Assembly: GCA_000995415.1 (NCBI GenBank)
Contig: LCEX01000004.1
Coordinates: 1-53,127 of the forward strand
Direction: 5' to 3'
DNA: 53,127 nucleotides
Source: Candidatus Gottesmanbacteria bacterium GW2011_GWC1_43_10
GTDB lineage: Bacteria > Patescibacteriota > Microgenomatia > UBA10105
The notes below the pieces were generated by a model, which was not told the origin of the DNA, did not search any database, and saw nothing but the letters and a program-made list of their open reading frames with translations. Position 1 is the stretch's first letter, and each line of letters starts with the position of its first letter. The translations under genes and the position numbers were made by a program. Shown here piece after piece: positions 16,492-25,085 of the stretch.

Positions 16492-17916
16492 ATGAAAACT
16501 ATGACACAAGTACCAGCTCATGTTTTCCGAGGTTATGATCTACGCGGTTTGGTAGGCAGTGAACTCAATGATGAAACAGTAGCGCTCTTGGGCAAAGGAT
16601 ATGCGACTTGGCTTTTGGGCCGGCGAATTTATGACTGCGTATTGGGTTTTGATTGCCGCCTTTCCAGTCCGGGATTTCGGGATATATTGGTACGAGAATT
16701 AACCGACGCCGGAATTACGGTTTACGATATCGGCATGACGCTATCGCAAATCTCTTACTTTGCCTGTTATTATTTCCGCACCCGCGGCATGATCATGATC
16801 ACCGCCTCTCATAACCCCAAAGAATATAATGGCATGAAATTTGGAACCGGATTTTCATCTACCATGGAAACGGATGAAATTATTGCACTTCGAGATCTGG
16901 TTAATTCGGGAAACTTCAAAACGAAGAGTCCCAAAGGTGAACACGTCCAAAAAGACATAAAAGAAGAATATGTTCAGGATTTGTTTCGAAGAACTGGCAC
17001 CATCAAGAAATATAAAGTAGTGGTTGATTCCTGTGGTGCAACCACTGGTATCTTTTTGCCCGATATTCTGCGCAAAGCCGGATGTGAAGTGATCGAACAA
17101 AACACAATTCCTGACGGCAACTTTCCGGTGGGGACCCCAGACCCTACTGAACGGGAAGTACAGGAACGACTGGCCAAACGAGTCGTTGCCGAACAAGCTG
17201 ATTTAGGATTTTCTTATGATTGTGATGGAGATCGGGTTGGCATCGTTGATAATGAAGGAGGGCTCATCTGGAATGATACTCTTGTGTCATTGTTCTCCAA
17301 AGATATTTTGGACTTTTTGCCTGGATCCAAAATTGTTTATAACACACTTTGTTCCAAGCAAGTCGATGAAGTTATTCGAGCCGGTGGGGGTATACCTGTC
17401 ATGTGGAAAACCGGACATTCGTTTATCAAAGCCAAAACTAAAGAAATCGGTTCTGTCTTTGGAGGTGAACTATCGGGCCACTTTTTCTTTTTAGATAATT
17501 TCTACGGGCATGACGACGGCGCAATTGCCTCGCTTCGTTTGCTTGCATACTTAACGAGAATCAGGAAAACCTTAAAGCAAGCAATTGCCGAACTTCCACA
17601 ATACGTATCCAGTCCGGAGATCAAAGTGGGCTGTCCGGATGCGATAAAATTTCAGGTAGTAACTGAAAAAATCGGTGGCGAAATCAAGAAACTTTATCCA
17701 GAGGCCAAGTATGTGGAAATCGATGGAGTGCGGATGGATACGGAAAAAGAAATGCTGATTGTCCGCGCCTCCCAAAACGGTCCATATCTTACTGTCAAAT
17801 TCGAGGGCAAGACTCAAGAGGCTTACGACACTTTAAAAAAACAGGTGAGCGAGATTTTACACAAAGTCTCCGAAGTTGACTTTTCTCATGGAGTAAATAC
17901 CGCCGCGCTTGAGTAG
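16492..17916 (+). CDS. manB: Phosphomannomutase/phosphoglucomutase
   Basis: An alpha-D-phosphohexomutase that interconverts hexose-6- and hexose-1-phosphates, feeding nucleotide-sugar synthesis. The active-site phosphoserine lies in TASHNPKEYNGMKFG (Ser106), the Mg2+ loop is DCDGDRVGI, and the sugar-binding loop is GGELSGHFFF. It ends with a normal C-terminal phosphate-binding domain. Length 474 aa is typical. Its product would supply the rfbF and nucleotide-sugar dehydrogenase pathways at 2-8 kb. Specificity for mannose versus glucose is not resolved. Confidence 0.93.
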   Translation: MKTMTQVPAHVFRGYDLRGLVGSELNDETVALLGKGYATWLLGRRIYDCVLGFDCRLSSPGFRDILVRELTDAGITVYDIGMTLSQISYFACYYFRTRGMIMITASHNPKEYNGMKFGTGFSSTMETDEIIALRDLVNSGNFKTKSPKGEHVQKDIKEEYVQDLFRRTGTIKKYKVVVDSCGATTGIFLPDILRKAGCEVIEQNTIPDGNFPVGTPDPTEREVQERLAKRVVAEQADLGFSYDCDGDRVGIVDNEGGLIWNDTLVSLFSKDILDFLPGSKIVYNTLCSKQVDEVIRAGGGIPVMWKTGHSFIKAKTKEIGSVFGGELSGHFFFLDNFYGHDDGAIASLRLLAYLTRIRKTLKQAIAELPQYVSSPEIKVGCPDAIKFQVVTEKIGGEIKKLYPEAKYVEIDGVRMDTEKEMLIVRASQNGPYLTVKFEGKTQEAYDTLKKQVSEILHKVSEVDFSHGVNTAALE

Positions 17917-17936
17917 TTTTTTCTGACTCAACGTAT

Positions 17937-18557
17937 ATGTTTAAAACCGTTATTTTGTGCCGTCACGGCGAAGTAGATAATCCCCGGAAAGTATTTTATG
18001 GTAGATCTCTTGATATTTCCTTGAGTGAAGCCGGTAAGAAACAAATTGATTCCCTTGGCAGACAAATCCGCGAAATGGAAATTGAAGTAAAAACTATTCA
18101 TAGCAGTCCGCTTCTGAGAGCCAAACAAACATCGGAAATTTTGTCTAAACATCTCAAATTGCCAATTTGGCCTCAACCCAAACTTGTAGATGTGCATATT
18201 CCGGCTTTCGTGGGCAAACCTTTAACTATCAGAAAAGAACTCCATGCCAAAGGTGAAGATGAATATAGTGGGGAATGGGTGAAAAAAGGAAATGAGTCAG
18301 GAGCTGAAATTGCAGAAAGAATGTTGAGCGCATTTCAGGAAATAAACGCTTCGAAAGAGGGGATTCCTCTGATTGTGAGTCATGGAGACCCACTTGCTTT
18401 TTTGCATTTTTCGCTGGGCTTCCCTGGACAAAGCCTTATTTCAATAAGCGAGATATTAAGAAATGGTTACGGGCTCAAAAAAGGTTCGGCCATCATCTTG
18501 AAATTTGATAAAAAGGGAGGCATCAAATCTAAGAAAACCTTGATACCAAAAGAGTAA
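17937..18557 (+). CDS. Histidine phosphatase family protein
   Basis: A 206-aa member of the phosphoglycerate-mutase-like (histidine phosphatase) superfamily. The phosphohistidine motif CRHGEVDN is at the N-terminus, SSPLLRAKQTSEIL in the middle, and the second catalytic His in IVSHGDPLAF. The sequence does not look like a cofactor-dependent PGM, and a separate cofactor-independent PGM is encoded at 25.1 kb. It follows the phosphohexomutase by 20 bp, so co-expression is likely. The substrate is unknown. Confidence 0.88.
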   Translation: MFKTVILCRHGEVDNPRKVFYGRSLDISLSEAGKKQIDSLGRQIREMEIEVKTIHSSPLLRAKQTSEILSKHLKLPIWPQPKLVDVHIPAFVGKPLTIRKELHAKGEDEYSGEWVKKGNESGAEIAERMLSAFQEINASKEGIPLIVSHGDPLAFLHFSLGFPGQSLISISEILRNGYGLKKGSAIILKFDKKGGIKSKKTLIPKE

Positions 18558-18623
18558 CTGTGATTAATTAGCGCCGATACGTAAACGTAATAGGCAGAAT
18601 TCACAATTTCCTGGTTTGCAGCC

Positions 18624-18648
18624 ATAAATCACTCCCGGAGTGATTTAT
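18624..18648. promoter_or_regulatory. Long perfect inverted repeat upstream of methyltransferase
   Basis: ATAAATCACTCC and GGAGTGATTTAT form a perfect 12-bp inverted repeat around a single C, ending 27 bp before the ATG of the methyltransferase. It could be an operator or a compact dispersed palindrome. It has no terminator-like T run. Confidence 0.5.
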
Positions 18649-18675
18649 ATTTACAATCCGGGAAAATCAGGATTT

Positions 18676-19368
18676 ATGAAAAATCAATGGGATACATATG
18701 CTAAAGTTTTTGAAGAAGGGATGGGTGAAGGTGGAGATGAATTACACACAAAGCTCATTAATCCGCTTATTTTTAAATTCCTAGGTGTTTATGAAGGTAA
18801 GCGTATATTGGACGCCGGATGCGGTAACGGATATTTGGTTAAATTGCTATCCAAACAAGCAAAACACGTGACTGGGGCAGATGCTTCGAAAGAACTCCTA
18901 AAGCTGGCTAAAAAACGCACTCAAAAAATCACAAATATTGATTACACGGAAGTAAACCTTTTGGATCCCCTGCCATTTGCCCATGCTTCATATGAAGTCG
19001 TGATTGCCAATATGGTGCTTCAGTATTTGCCGCAACTAGTAACCTTTGCCCTTGAATCAGCAGATGTGTTGAAACCAAGCGGGCAATTTATTGTGCTTGT
19101 TGACCATCCTGGTCATGCTTTATTTGATCGGGTCCAGGAACTGGCTGGTAAACCAAATCCCAAATGGCTGACCCGCGCAAGTTATTTTACGAGTGGCCAA
19201 CGCCGAAAAAAGTCTCTGTGGGATAAGGCCATTTTAGAATATTACCACCGGCCGGTTCAAGAATATATCAATGTATTTACGCCCTATTTCAAACTCGAAA
19301 AAATGGCAGAACTTACAAGTGACAGCGAAACCCCTCGTATATTAGGACTTTTATGGACAAAAATATAA
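18676..19368 (+). CDS. Class I SAM-dependent methyltransferase
   Basis: A UbiE/COQ5-like methyltransferase of 230 aa. Motif I is ILDAGCGNGYLVKLL, the acidic residue after strand 2 is in VTGADASKELL, and motif IV-like VIANMVLQYLPQL follows. The ATG at 18676 is chosen because the frame upstream runs through the palindrome at 18624-18648. The gene overlaps the inositol monophosphatase pseudogene by 16 bp. The substrate is not predictable. Confidence 0.88.
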   Translation: MKNQWDTYAKVFEEGMGEGGDELHTKLINPLIFKFLGVYEGKRILDAGCGNGYLVKLLSKQAKHVTGADASKELLKLAKKRTQKITNIDYTEVNLLDPLPFAHASYEVVIANMVLQYLPQLVTFALESADVLKPSGQFIVLVDHPGHALFDRVQELAGKPNPKWLTRASYFTSGQRRKKSLWDKAILEYYHRPVQEYINVFTPYFKLEKMAELTSDSETPRILGLLWTKI

Positions 19369-20331
19369 AACAATTTGTTACAAAAACGCTTAAGCAAGCC
19401 GGTAATATTGTCAAAAGCGGTTTTCAAAAATCACAAGTAATAAAAGTCAAAGCCGACCACAGCAATATCGTTACCGAGACAGATGTATTAAGTGAGCGCT
19501 CAATTATCAAAGCTATTCAAAAACGGTTCCCCAACGACTCCATCATCGCTGAAGAGTCAGGTTTTGGAGATAAAAACTCAGACTATGTGTGGATTATTGA
19601 TCCAATTGACGGAACCTCCAATTTTGCTTCGGGTATCCCCTGGTGTGCAGTGATGATGTCGCGCTTACAAAATTGGCAATCAGTTGCCACTGGTATATAT
19701 TTACCATTTTTTAATCGAAAGAATTCCTCGAAGCTCTGCTTCGGGGTTACCTTGTAGTCATTCCGACCGATTCCACGATAGTGGATGAGTGGAGGAATCT
19801 TCCCAGGTTGGAAGATCCCTCGACTACGCTCGGGATGACATAAAGATACCTCGCAGCTCTGCTGCGGGGTAGTTCATTGAACTGTTTTATGCAGAAAATG
19901 GAGATGGGGCTTATATGAACGATAAACCTATCCATGTAAGCCGTGAAAATGATTTAAAAAATGCATTAGTCTTATATGGTATTGACTACATTCCTGATCA
20001 TCTGGCGAGAGAAAAAGAACTCAAGTTCATTGGCAGCATCGTGCAATCATGTCGCAATTTACGATCCACAGGCAGTAGTGGGTTTGATACGTGTTACACT
20101 GCCAGTGGTAAGACGGGAGCCTGCATTGCTCAAACTGGTAAAATTTGGGACGTGGTTCCCTGCTATCATTTGATTATTAGTGCCGGAGGTGTATGTAGCG
20201 AAGTTTCAGGTACCAAACTTGTTTTTGAAAGCAATAAGGCTAATTATTTACGCAATTTCACTTATCTCGCAGCCGCTCCTGATTTATATGCTAAATTATT
20301 GTTGTTATATAAATCAGCTTACAGATTATAG
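19353..20331 (+). pseudogene. Inositol monophosphatase family gene split by a repeat insertion
   Basis: The N-terminal piece (19353-19757) has the acidic EESGFGD and the metal motif DPIDGTSNFASG; it breaks after LPFFN. The C-terminal piece, in another frame and resuming near 19878 with ELFYAENGDGAY, carries STGSSGFDTCY and the WDVVPCYHLIISAGG motif to the normal end at 20331. Removing about 165 bp of repeats (19714-19877) would join the two halves at the expected point. An ATG at 19915 could start the second half separately, but without the first half no complete active site forms. This is a recent insertional inactivation; both halves remain well conserved. Confidence 0.88.
19726..19869. repeat. 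Nested palindromic repeats inserted in the inositol monophosphatase gene
   Basis: A GTCATTCC...GGGATGAC element (19757-19839) lies between two 21-bp hairpin repeats in direct orientation (19726-19746 and 19849-19869). These two differ only at two positions, which pair with each other in the hairpin stem (CGAAGC/GCTTCG versus CGCAGC/GCTGCG). The outer repeats are therefore related copies of one hairpin with a compensatory change. Confidence 0.8.
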
Positions 20332-20365
20332 CCTTTCCTTGCGTACTTTCTTGAAGCCCTATAAG

Positions 20366-21151
20366 TTATTCTGTCCCCCACGAATTGCTTTCCCCGAGCA
20401 TTTGTGCATTTGCCGAAAGCTCTTGGTAAAACTTGTTCCTTTGTCGCTCGATAAGCTTATTGAGCATACCGTCCCAACCTGATTCTCCCAAGACCGGAAC
20501 AAAAGAATAGCCTTCTAAAAATTGGTCAGCAACCATCCCGTAGGCTGTTTTTCGAAGACGCAATAGATGACATTCTCTAAAATTACCGTTAACACCCCCT
20601 ATTGGAACAACGCAAATACCGTCATCTTTGACGAGTTGAAAAAGTGGCGAGTGCGGATCGGGAAACATCGCGGCAGTTACAATCAATTTGTCCGTCGGTT
20701 CAGATTTATCTGGAGACTCTGAGGCATCCGCAGTTATGACCGTGACGTTTTTTATATGAAGTTCACGTAATTTCCGTCGGGCGACTTCGGCTAGTTTTTC
20801 ATCTACCTCAAATGTCACAACACGCCGGGCTAGCCTGGCCATGACTGCTGCTTGAAAACCACTGCCTGTGCCGATCTCAACGACTGCTTCATGCGGCTGA
20901 GGACCCAAAAGATTCAACATATCTGCCACAACTGTTGGTTGAGATACGCTCGTATGGTCCCCATCAACCGGAGCAGATGCAACTTGATTGTAGTACGCAT
21001 TATACAGGCCTGATGGATCGACGAAGAGTTCCCGAGGTACAGAGTTGATTGCTTCTGCGATGCGTCTATCAGTATGTGCGAGTAACTTAAAGTACAAATC
21101 ACGTTTGGCGCCATCTAAATGAACTCGCATGTCGCGTTCTGACAAGATCAT
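20366..21151 (-). CDS. pcm: Protein-L-isoaspartate O-methyltransferase family protein
   Basis: Repairs isomerised aspartyl residues by SAM-dependent methylation. The PCMT layout is present: RELFVDPSGLYNAYYN, then HTSVSQPTVVADML, then motif I AVVEIGTGSGFQAAVMARL and VVTFEVDEKLAEVA. At 261 aa it is about 40 residues longer than typical Pcm, mostly at the C-terminus. It is encoded opposite to its neighbours, between the broken phosphatase and ppsA. The PCMT fold is secure; the repair function is inferred from the family. Confidence 0.85.
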   Translation of the reverse strand: MILSERDMRVHLDGAKRDLYFKLLAHTDRRIAEAINSVPRELFVDPSGLYNAYYNQVASAPVDGDHTSVSQPTVVADMLNLLGPQPHEAVVEIGTGSGFQAAVMARLARRVVTFEVDEKLAEVARRKLRELHIKNVTVITADASESPDKSEPTDKLIVTAAMFPDPHSPLFQLVKDDGICVVPIGGVNGNFRECHLLRLRKTAYGMVADQFLEGYSFVPVLGESGWDGMLNKLIERQRNKFYQELSANAQMLGESNSWGTE

Positions 21152-21295
21152 GTACCGGATTGTAGCGAATGGATGGTCTTTTCGTCAAATTGAGTCTATA
21201 GTTTTTTTTCTGATTCTTTGACTTTTACTTCGACTCTTCAAATGATCGAAGTAAAGAAAAGAACTGATTTTTGACTAATTTTTTTAACTAGCCTC

Positions 21296-21325
21296 TTGCC
21301 AAAGTTTACGTTTTATCGCTATACT
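21296..21325 (+). promoter_or_regulatory. Predicted promoter of ppsA
   Basis: TTGCCA (21296-21301), an 18-bp spacer and TATACT (21320-21325). The -10 box ends 7 bp before the ppsA ATG at 21333, so transcripts would begin at or next to the start codon (leaderless or nearly so). No Shine-Dalgarno sequence is present, which agrees. Confidence 0.5.
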
Positions 21326-21332
21326 GGTTTAT

Positions 21333-23639
21333 ATGCAAAAGTTTGTGGTGTGGTTTAAGGAAGTAGACAAACATGATATAGCAGAAGTCGGAGGGAAGGG
21401 AGCAAATTTAGGGGAAATGCTCAAAGCCGGCATCCCCGTACCGGATGGATTTATTGTTACCGTGGCAGCCTATAATTTGTTTTTGGAAAAAAGTGGTTTG
21501 AGTGCCAAATTTGCCTCTATCTTACATGGGTTGGATGTGGCCAATAGCCGAAAATTGGCTAGCGTTTCCAAGAAACTTCAGGAACTCATTATCTCTTCAC
21601 CCATTCCCAAAGAAGTGTCAGCTCCCATCATCAAAAACTACATGTCTATGGGGAAAATTTTGCGTGACCCGTATGTGGCTGTGCGATCTTCGGCTACTGC
21701 CGAGGATCTGCCGGGAGCCTCTTTTGCCGGTCAGCAAGCCACTTACCTCAATATCAAGGGTGAGGCATCAGTAGTTTACCATGTACGCAAATGCTGGGCG
21801 TCGCTTTTTACTGCCCGGGCGATTTTTTATCGAGTGGAAAATAAGATTGATTGGGCGCGTGTCGGAATCGCCGTGCCTGTACAAAAGATGATCCAGGCTG
21901 CTAGTTCCGGCATCATGTTTACGATCAATCCCGTGACTAGTGACAAAAACACGGTGACTATCGAGGCCATTTTTGGTTTGGGTGAGTTGATCGTCCAAGG
22001 TGAGGTCACACCTGATCATTATGAGGTGTCTAAAAAAACCTTGGAGATACTCGAGAAAAAAATCAATAAGCAGGAAAAACAATTTAGCTTGAAACACGGC
22101 ACCACTATCATCGATTACGTTAAAGAAAAAGACCGTAACCAACCCAAAATCACTGATGCCCAAATCGTGGCTCTGGCGCGTTTGGGGAAGAAGTTGGAGC
22201 AGCACTATTATTTCCCACAGGATATCGAATGGGCGATTGAAAAAGACAAAATCTATATCACTCAAACTCGTCCGATCACCACAGTCAATAACTATAATAA
22301 ATACGGTTCTGGACGGGATCAACACGAAGTTGCCCATACGCATGTGGTGCTACTACGTGGTGATCCGGCATCTCCTGGCATGGCCAGTGGCCCGGCCAAG
22401 GTCATTTTTTCAGCCAACGAAATCGAACGGGTAAATCACGGTGACGTGCTGGTTGCTCCCCAAACCAATCCTGATTATGTGCCAGCCATGCGTAAAGCCG
22501 TAGCCATAGTCACCGAAACCGGCGGTCGTACGAGTCACGCGGCCATAGTTTCCCGGGAATTAGGAATACCGGCTATCGTCGGTGCGGTGGGAGCGACCAA
22601 AAAACTCAAAACCGGTCAAGTGGTGACAGTGCACGGATCCCGGGGAGTAGTTTACAAGGGAGGGATTTACCAAAGTAGTAAATATAAAACTCAAACACAT
22701 GAGGACTCATTGACTCCCGGAACACACAAGGAACTCCCACCCGTCAAGACTGCTACCAAAATTTATGTCAATTTGGCAGAGCCAGATAGTGCGCATACTG
22801 TCGCCAAACGCGCTGTTGATGGAGTCGGGTTGCTCCGAGCCGAGTTTATGATCGCCGGCATCGGCGTGCATCCCAAAAAGATGATCAAAGACCACAAGCA
22901 AGACCAATTTGTCAAAGATTTGAGTGACAAGTTAGCCATTTTTTGTAAATCCTTTAGCCCTAGACCGGTAGTCTACCGGGCCACTGACTTTCGAACCAAC
23001 GAATATCGCAATTTAAAGGGTGGCAATGAGTTTGAACCGGAAGAAGCCAATCCGATGCTCGGGTTTCGCGGTTGTTACCGGTATATTTCCGACCCGGCAG
23101 TATTCAAATTGGAACTGGCGGCTATTAAACGCGTCCGCAATAAATTGGGTTTTAAAAACCTCTGGTTAATGATCCCGTTTGTGCATACCCCGCAAGAACT
23201 GGCTCAAGTCAAACAGATTATCAGCGCTGAAGGTTTGACGCGGGGCGGATCTTTTAAACTATGGATGATGGTTGAGATCCCATCCAATGTGATTCTTTTG
23301 GAAAAGTTCTTGGATACCGGGATTGACGGTGTTTCTATCGGTTCCAATGACTTGACGATGCTCATATTGGGAGTGGATCGCGACAACAGCGAAGTGGCCC
23401 AAGTATTTAACGAACGTGACCCGGCGGTGCTTTGGGCCTTGGAGCGAGTGATCAAAACTTGTCATAAATATCAGGTGACTTCCTCTATCTGCGGTCAAGC
23501 CCCATCTGATTATCCAGAACTTATTGAGAAGCTGGTGGATTGGGGAATTACCTCAATTTCTGTCAACCGCGATGTCATCGACCAAGTCCGAAATACTGTT
23601 TATGAGGCAGAGAAGAAACTGATAAGCAAAAAATCCTAA
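21333..23639 (+). CDS. ppsA: Phosphoenolpyruvate synthase (pyruvate, water dikinase)
   Basis: Makes PEP from pyruvate and ATP, the entry to gluconeogenesis. Domains in order: ATP-grasp-like PPDK N-domain (VGGKGANLGEMLKAGIPVPDGF; RSSATAEDLPGASFAGQQ), the phosphohistidine swivelling domain with TETGGRTSHAAIVSRELGIP (His402), then the PEP-binding TIM barrel (GFRGCYRY; VSIGSNDLTMLILGVDRD). Length 768 aa matches PpsA (about 790) rather than PPDK (about 880). It stands at the head of the carbon block with eno, gpmI and fbp, which favours the gluconeogenic direction. Confidence 0.95.
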   Translation: MQKFVVWFKEVDKHDIAEVGGKGANLGEMLKAGIPVPDGFIVTVAAYNLFLEKSGLSAKFASILHGLDVANSRKLASVSKKLQELIISSPIPKEVSAPIIKNYMSMGKILRDPYVAVRSSATAEDLPGASFAGQQATYLNIKGEASVVYHVRKCWASLFTARAIFYRVENKIDWARVGIAVPVQKMIQAASSGIMFTINPVTSDKNTVTIEAIFGLGELIVQGEVTPDHYEVSKKTLEILEKKINKQEKQFSLKHGTTIIDYVKEKDRNQPKITDAQIVALARLGKKLEQHYYFPQDIEWAIEKDKIYITQTRPITTVNNYNKYGSGRDQHEVAHTHVVLLRGDPASPGMASGPAKVIFSANEIERVNHGDVLVAPQTNPDYVPAMRKAVAIVTETGGRTSHAAIVSRELGIPAIVGAVGATKKLKTGQVVTVHGSRGVVYKGGIYQSSKYKTQTHEDSLTPGTHKELPPVKTATKIYVNLAEPDSAHTVAKRAVDGVGLLRAEFMIAGIGVHPKKMIKDHKQDQFVKDLSDKLAIFCKSFSPRPVVYRATDFRTNEYRNLKGGNEFEPEEANPMLGFRGCYRYISDPAVFKLELAAIKRVRNKLGFKNLWLMIPFVHTPQELAQVKQIISAEGLTRGGSFKLWMMVEIPSNVILLEKFLDTGIDGVSIGSNDLTMLILGVDRDNSEVAQVFNERDPAVLWALERVIKTCHKYQVTSSICGQAPSDYPELIEKLVDWGITSISVNRDVIDQVRNTVYEAEKKLISKKS

Positions 23640-23655
23640 TGCCAAAATCCAAATT

Positions 23656-23756
23656 TCAAATCAAATCTCTGGCAAAGCCAGATCCTGCTTTGCAGGACAA
23701 TGTCTGAATTTCAAAAAGTTTTTGTTATTTGTCCTTTGAACTTGATTTGAACTTTG
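23656..23756. repeat. 101-bp repeat, left arm of inverted pair
   Basis: It contains two back-to-back hairpins (CTGGC-AAA-GCCAG and TCCTGC-TTT-GCAGGA) followed by an AT-rich TTGAACTTGATTTGAACTTTG tract. The reverse complement, of identical length and close to 90% identity by eye, is at 26745-26845. The two copies enclose eno and gpmI. Confidence 0.85.
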
Positions 23757-23775
23757 ATATTTGAACTTGATTCTT

Positions 23776-25041
23776 ATGGTTTCCATAAAAAACATTACAG
23801 CGCTGGAAATCCTTGATTCGCGGGGCAATCCGACAGTCGAAGTGACACTTTACTTGTCTGATGGTCAAAAAGTAGTGGCTTCAGTTCCCAGCGGAATTTC
23901 AGTCGGAAAGTACGAGGCGCTGGAACTTCGGGATAAGGATCCAGCCCGCTACAACGGCATGGGGGTGCTTCAAGCTATCCGCAATGTCAACGAAGTGATC
24001 GCACCCAAACTCGTGAATTTGGATCCGGTGCGTCAAGGAAGCATCGATAAATTGTTGATTGAACTCGATGGAACTCCGAACAAATCCCGACTTGGATCAA
24101 ATGCGATTTTGGCTGTGTCGCTAGCTGTATGTAGAGCCGGAGCGGCGGCTGTCAATTTACCTTTGTATAAATATATATCCGAACTCATCAACGCCAACCT
24201 ACCTAAAACGATTGATAAAATGCCTACGCCCACGTTTAACATCATCAATGGCGGCAAGCACGGTACCGGCAATTTGGATTTCCAAGAATTTCATGTGGTG
24301 CCAGCCAGCAACAAACGCTATCATGAGGCCTTAAGGATCGGTGAAGAGGTCTACCAAAAATTAAAACAGGTCCTGACTTCCCGTAATGCCATTCACTCGG
24401 TGGGAGATGAAGGCGGTTTCACTCCCAATTTGTATACCAATACGGATGCCTTGGAACTCATGATGGAAGCTATTCATATGACCCGCTATAGATTTGGAAT
24501 AGAAATATTCCTAGGTCTGGATTTGGCAGCCAGCAACTTCAAATCCGGAGAAAATTATCACATCAAAGATCAAGCGACCTCCATGAACACGTTGGAGTTT
24601 ATTGAGTACCTGGCCAATATCCACCGCGACTATCGTTTACTAATACTTGAAGATCCGTTGTCCGAAGATGATTGGCAGGGTTGGAAAACTATCACTGAAC
24701 GCTTGGGGAAGGAAGTTTTGTTGGTCGGTGATGATTTTTTGGCTACCAATCCTGACAGATTGCAAAAGGCCATAAGTGAAAAGGCATGTTCGGCGATTCT
24801 AGTCAAACCCAATCAAATCGGCTCTGTCTCTGAAACTTTGGCCGTCATCAAGATGGCTCGTACCGGTGGCCTCAAAATCATCGTCTCGCACCGAAGCGGT
24901 GAAACTAACGACGCATTTGTCGCCGATTTGGCGGTGGGAGTTTCCGCAGACTATGTCAAATTTGGCGCTCCGGCTCGTGGTGAGCGGGTAGCCAAATATA
25001 ACCGGCTTATTCATATCGAATCAGAGTTAAAACTGATTTAA
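23776..25041 (+). CDS. eno: Enolase
   Basis: Interconverts 2-phosphoglycerate and PEP. The start IKNITALEILDSRGNPTVEV is diagnostic. The metal and catalytic region has HSVGDEGGFTPN, LEDPLSEDDW, VGDDFLATN and LVKPNQIGSVSET, and the C-terminal SHRSGETNDAFVADLAVG is intact. The ATG at 23776 starts MVSIKNI; an upstream TTG at 23761 lies next to the repeat tract. Length 421 aa is normal. It is followed by gpmI after 44 bp, so the two steps are probably co-transcribed. Confidence 0.97.
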   Translation: MVSIKNITALEILDSRGNPTVEVTLYLSDGQKVVASVPSGISVGKYEALELRDKDPARYNGMGVLQAIRNVNEVIAPKLVNLDPVRQGSIDKLLIELDGTPNKSRLGSNAILAVSLAVCRAGAAAVNLPLYKYISELINANLPKTIDKMPTPTFNIINGGKHGTGNLDFQEFHVVPASNKRYHEALRIGEEVYQKLKQVLTSRNAIHSVGDEGGFTPNLYTNTDALELMMEAIHMTRYRFGIEIFLGLDLAASNFKSGENYHIKDQATSMNTLEFIEYLANIHRDYRLLILEDPLSEDDWQGWKTITERLGKEVLLVGDDFLATNPDRLQKAISEKACSAILVKPNQIGSVSETLAVIKMARTGGLKIIVSHRSGETNDAFVADLAVGVSADYVKFGAPARGERVAKYNRLIHIESELKLI

Positions 25042-25085
25042 TTTCGTGGGGAAAAATAAACTCAATTCCCAACTTTGAATTTATT

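Noticed and set aside
17937-18557. A second, cofactor-dependent phosphoglycerate mutase
   Set aside because: It has the histidine phosphatase fold but lacks the dPGM-specific pattern; gpmI already covers that reaction.
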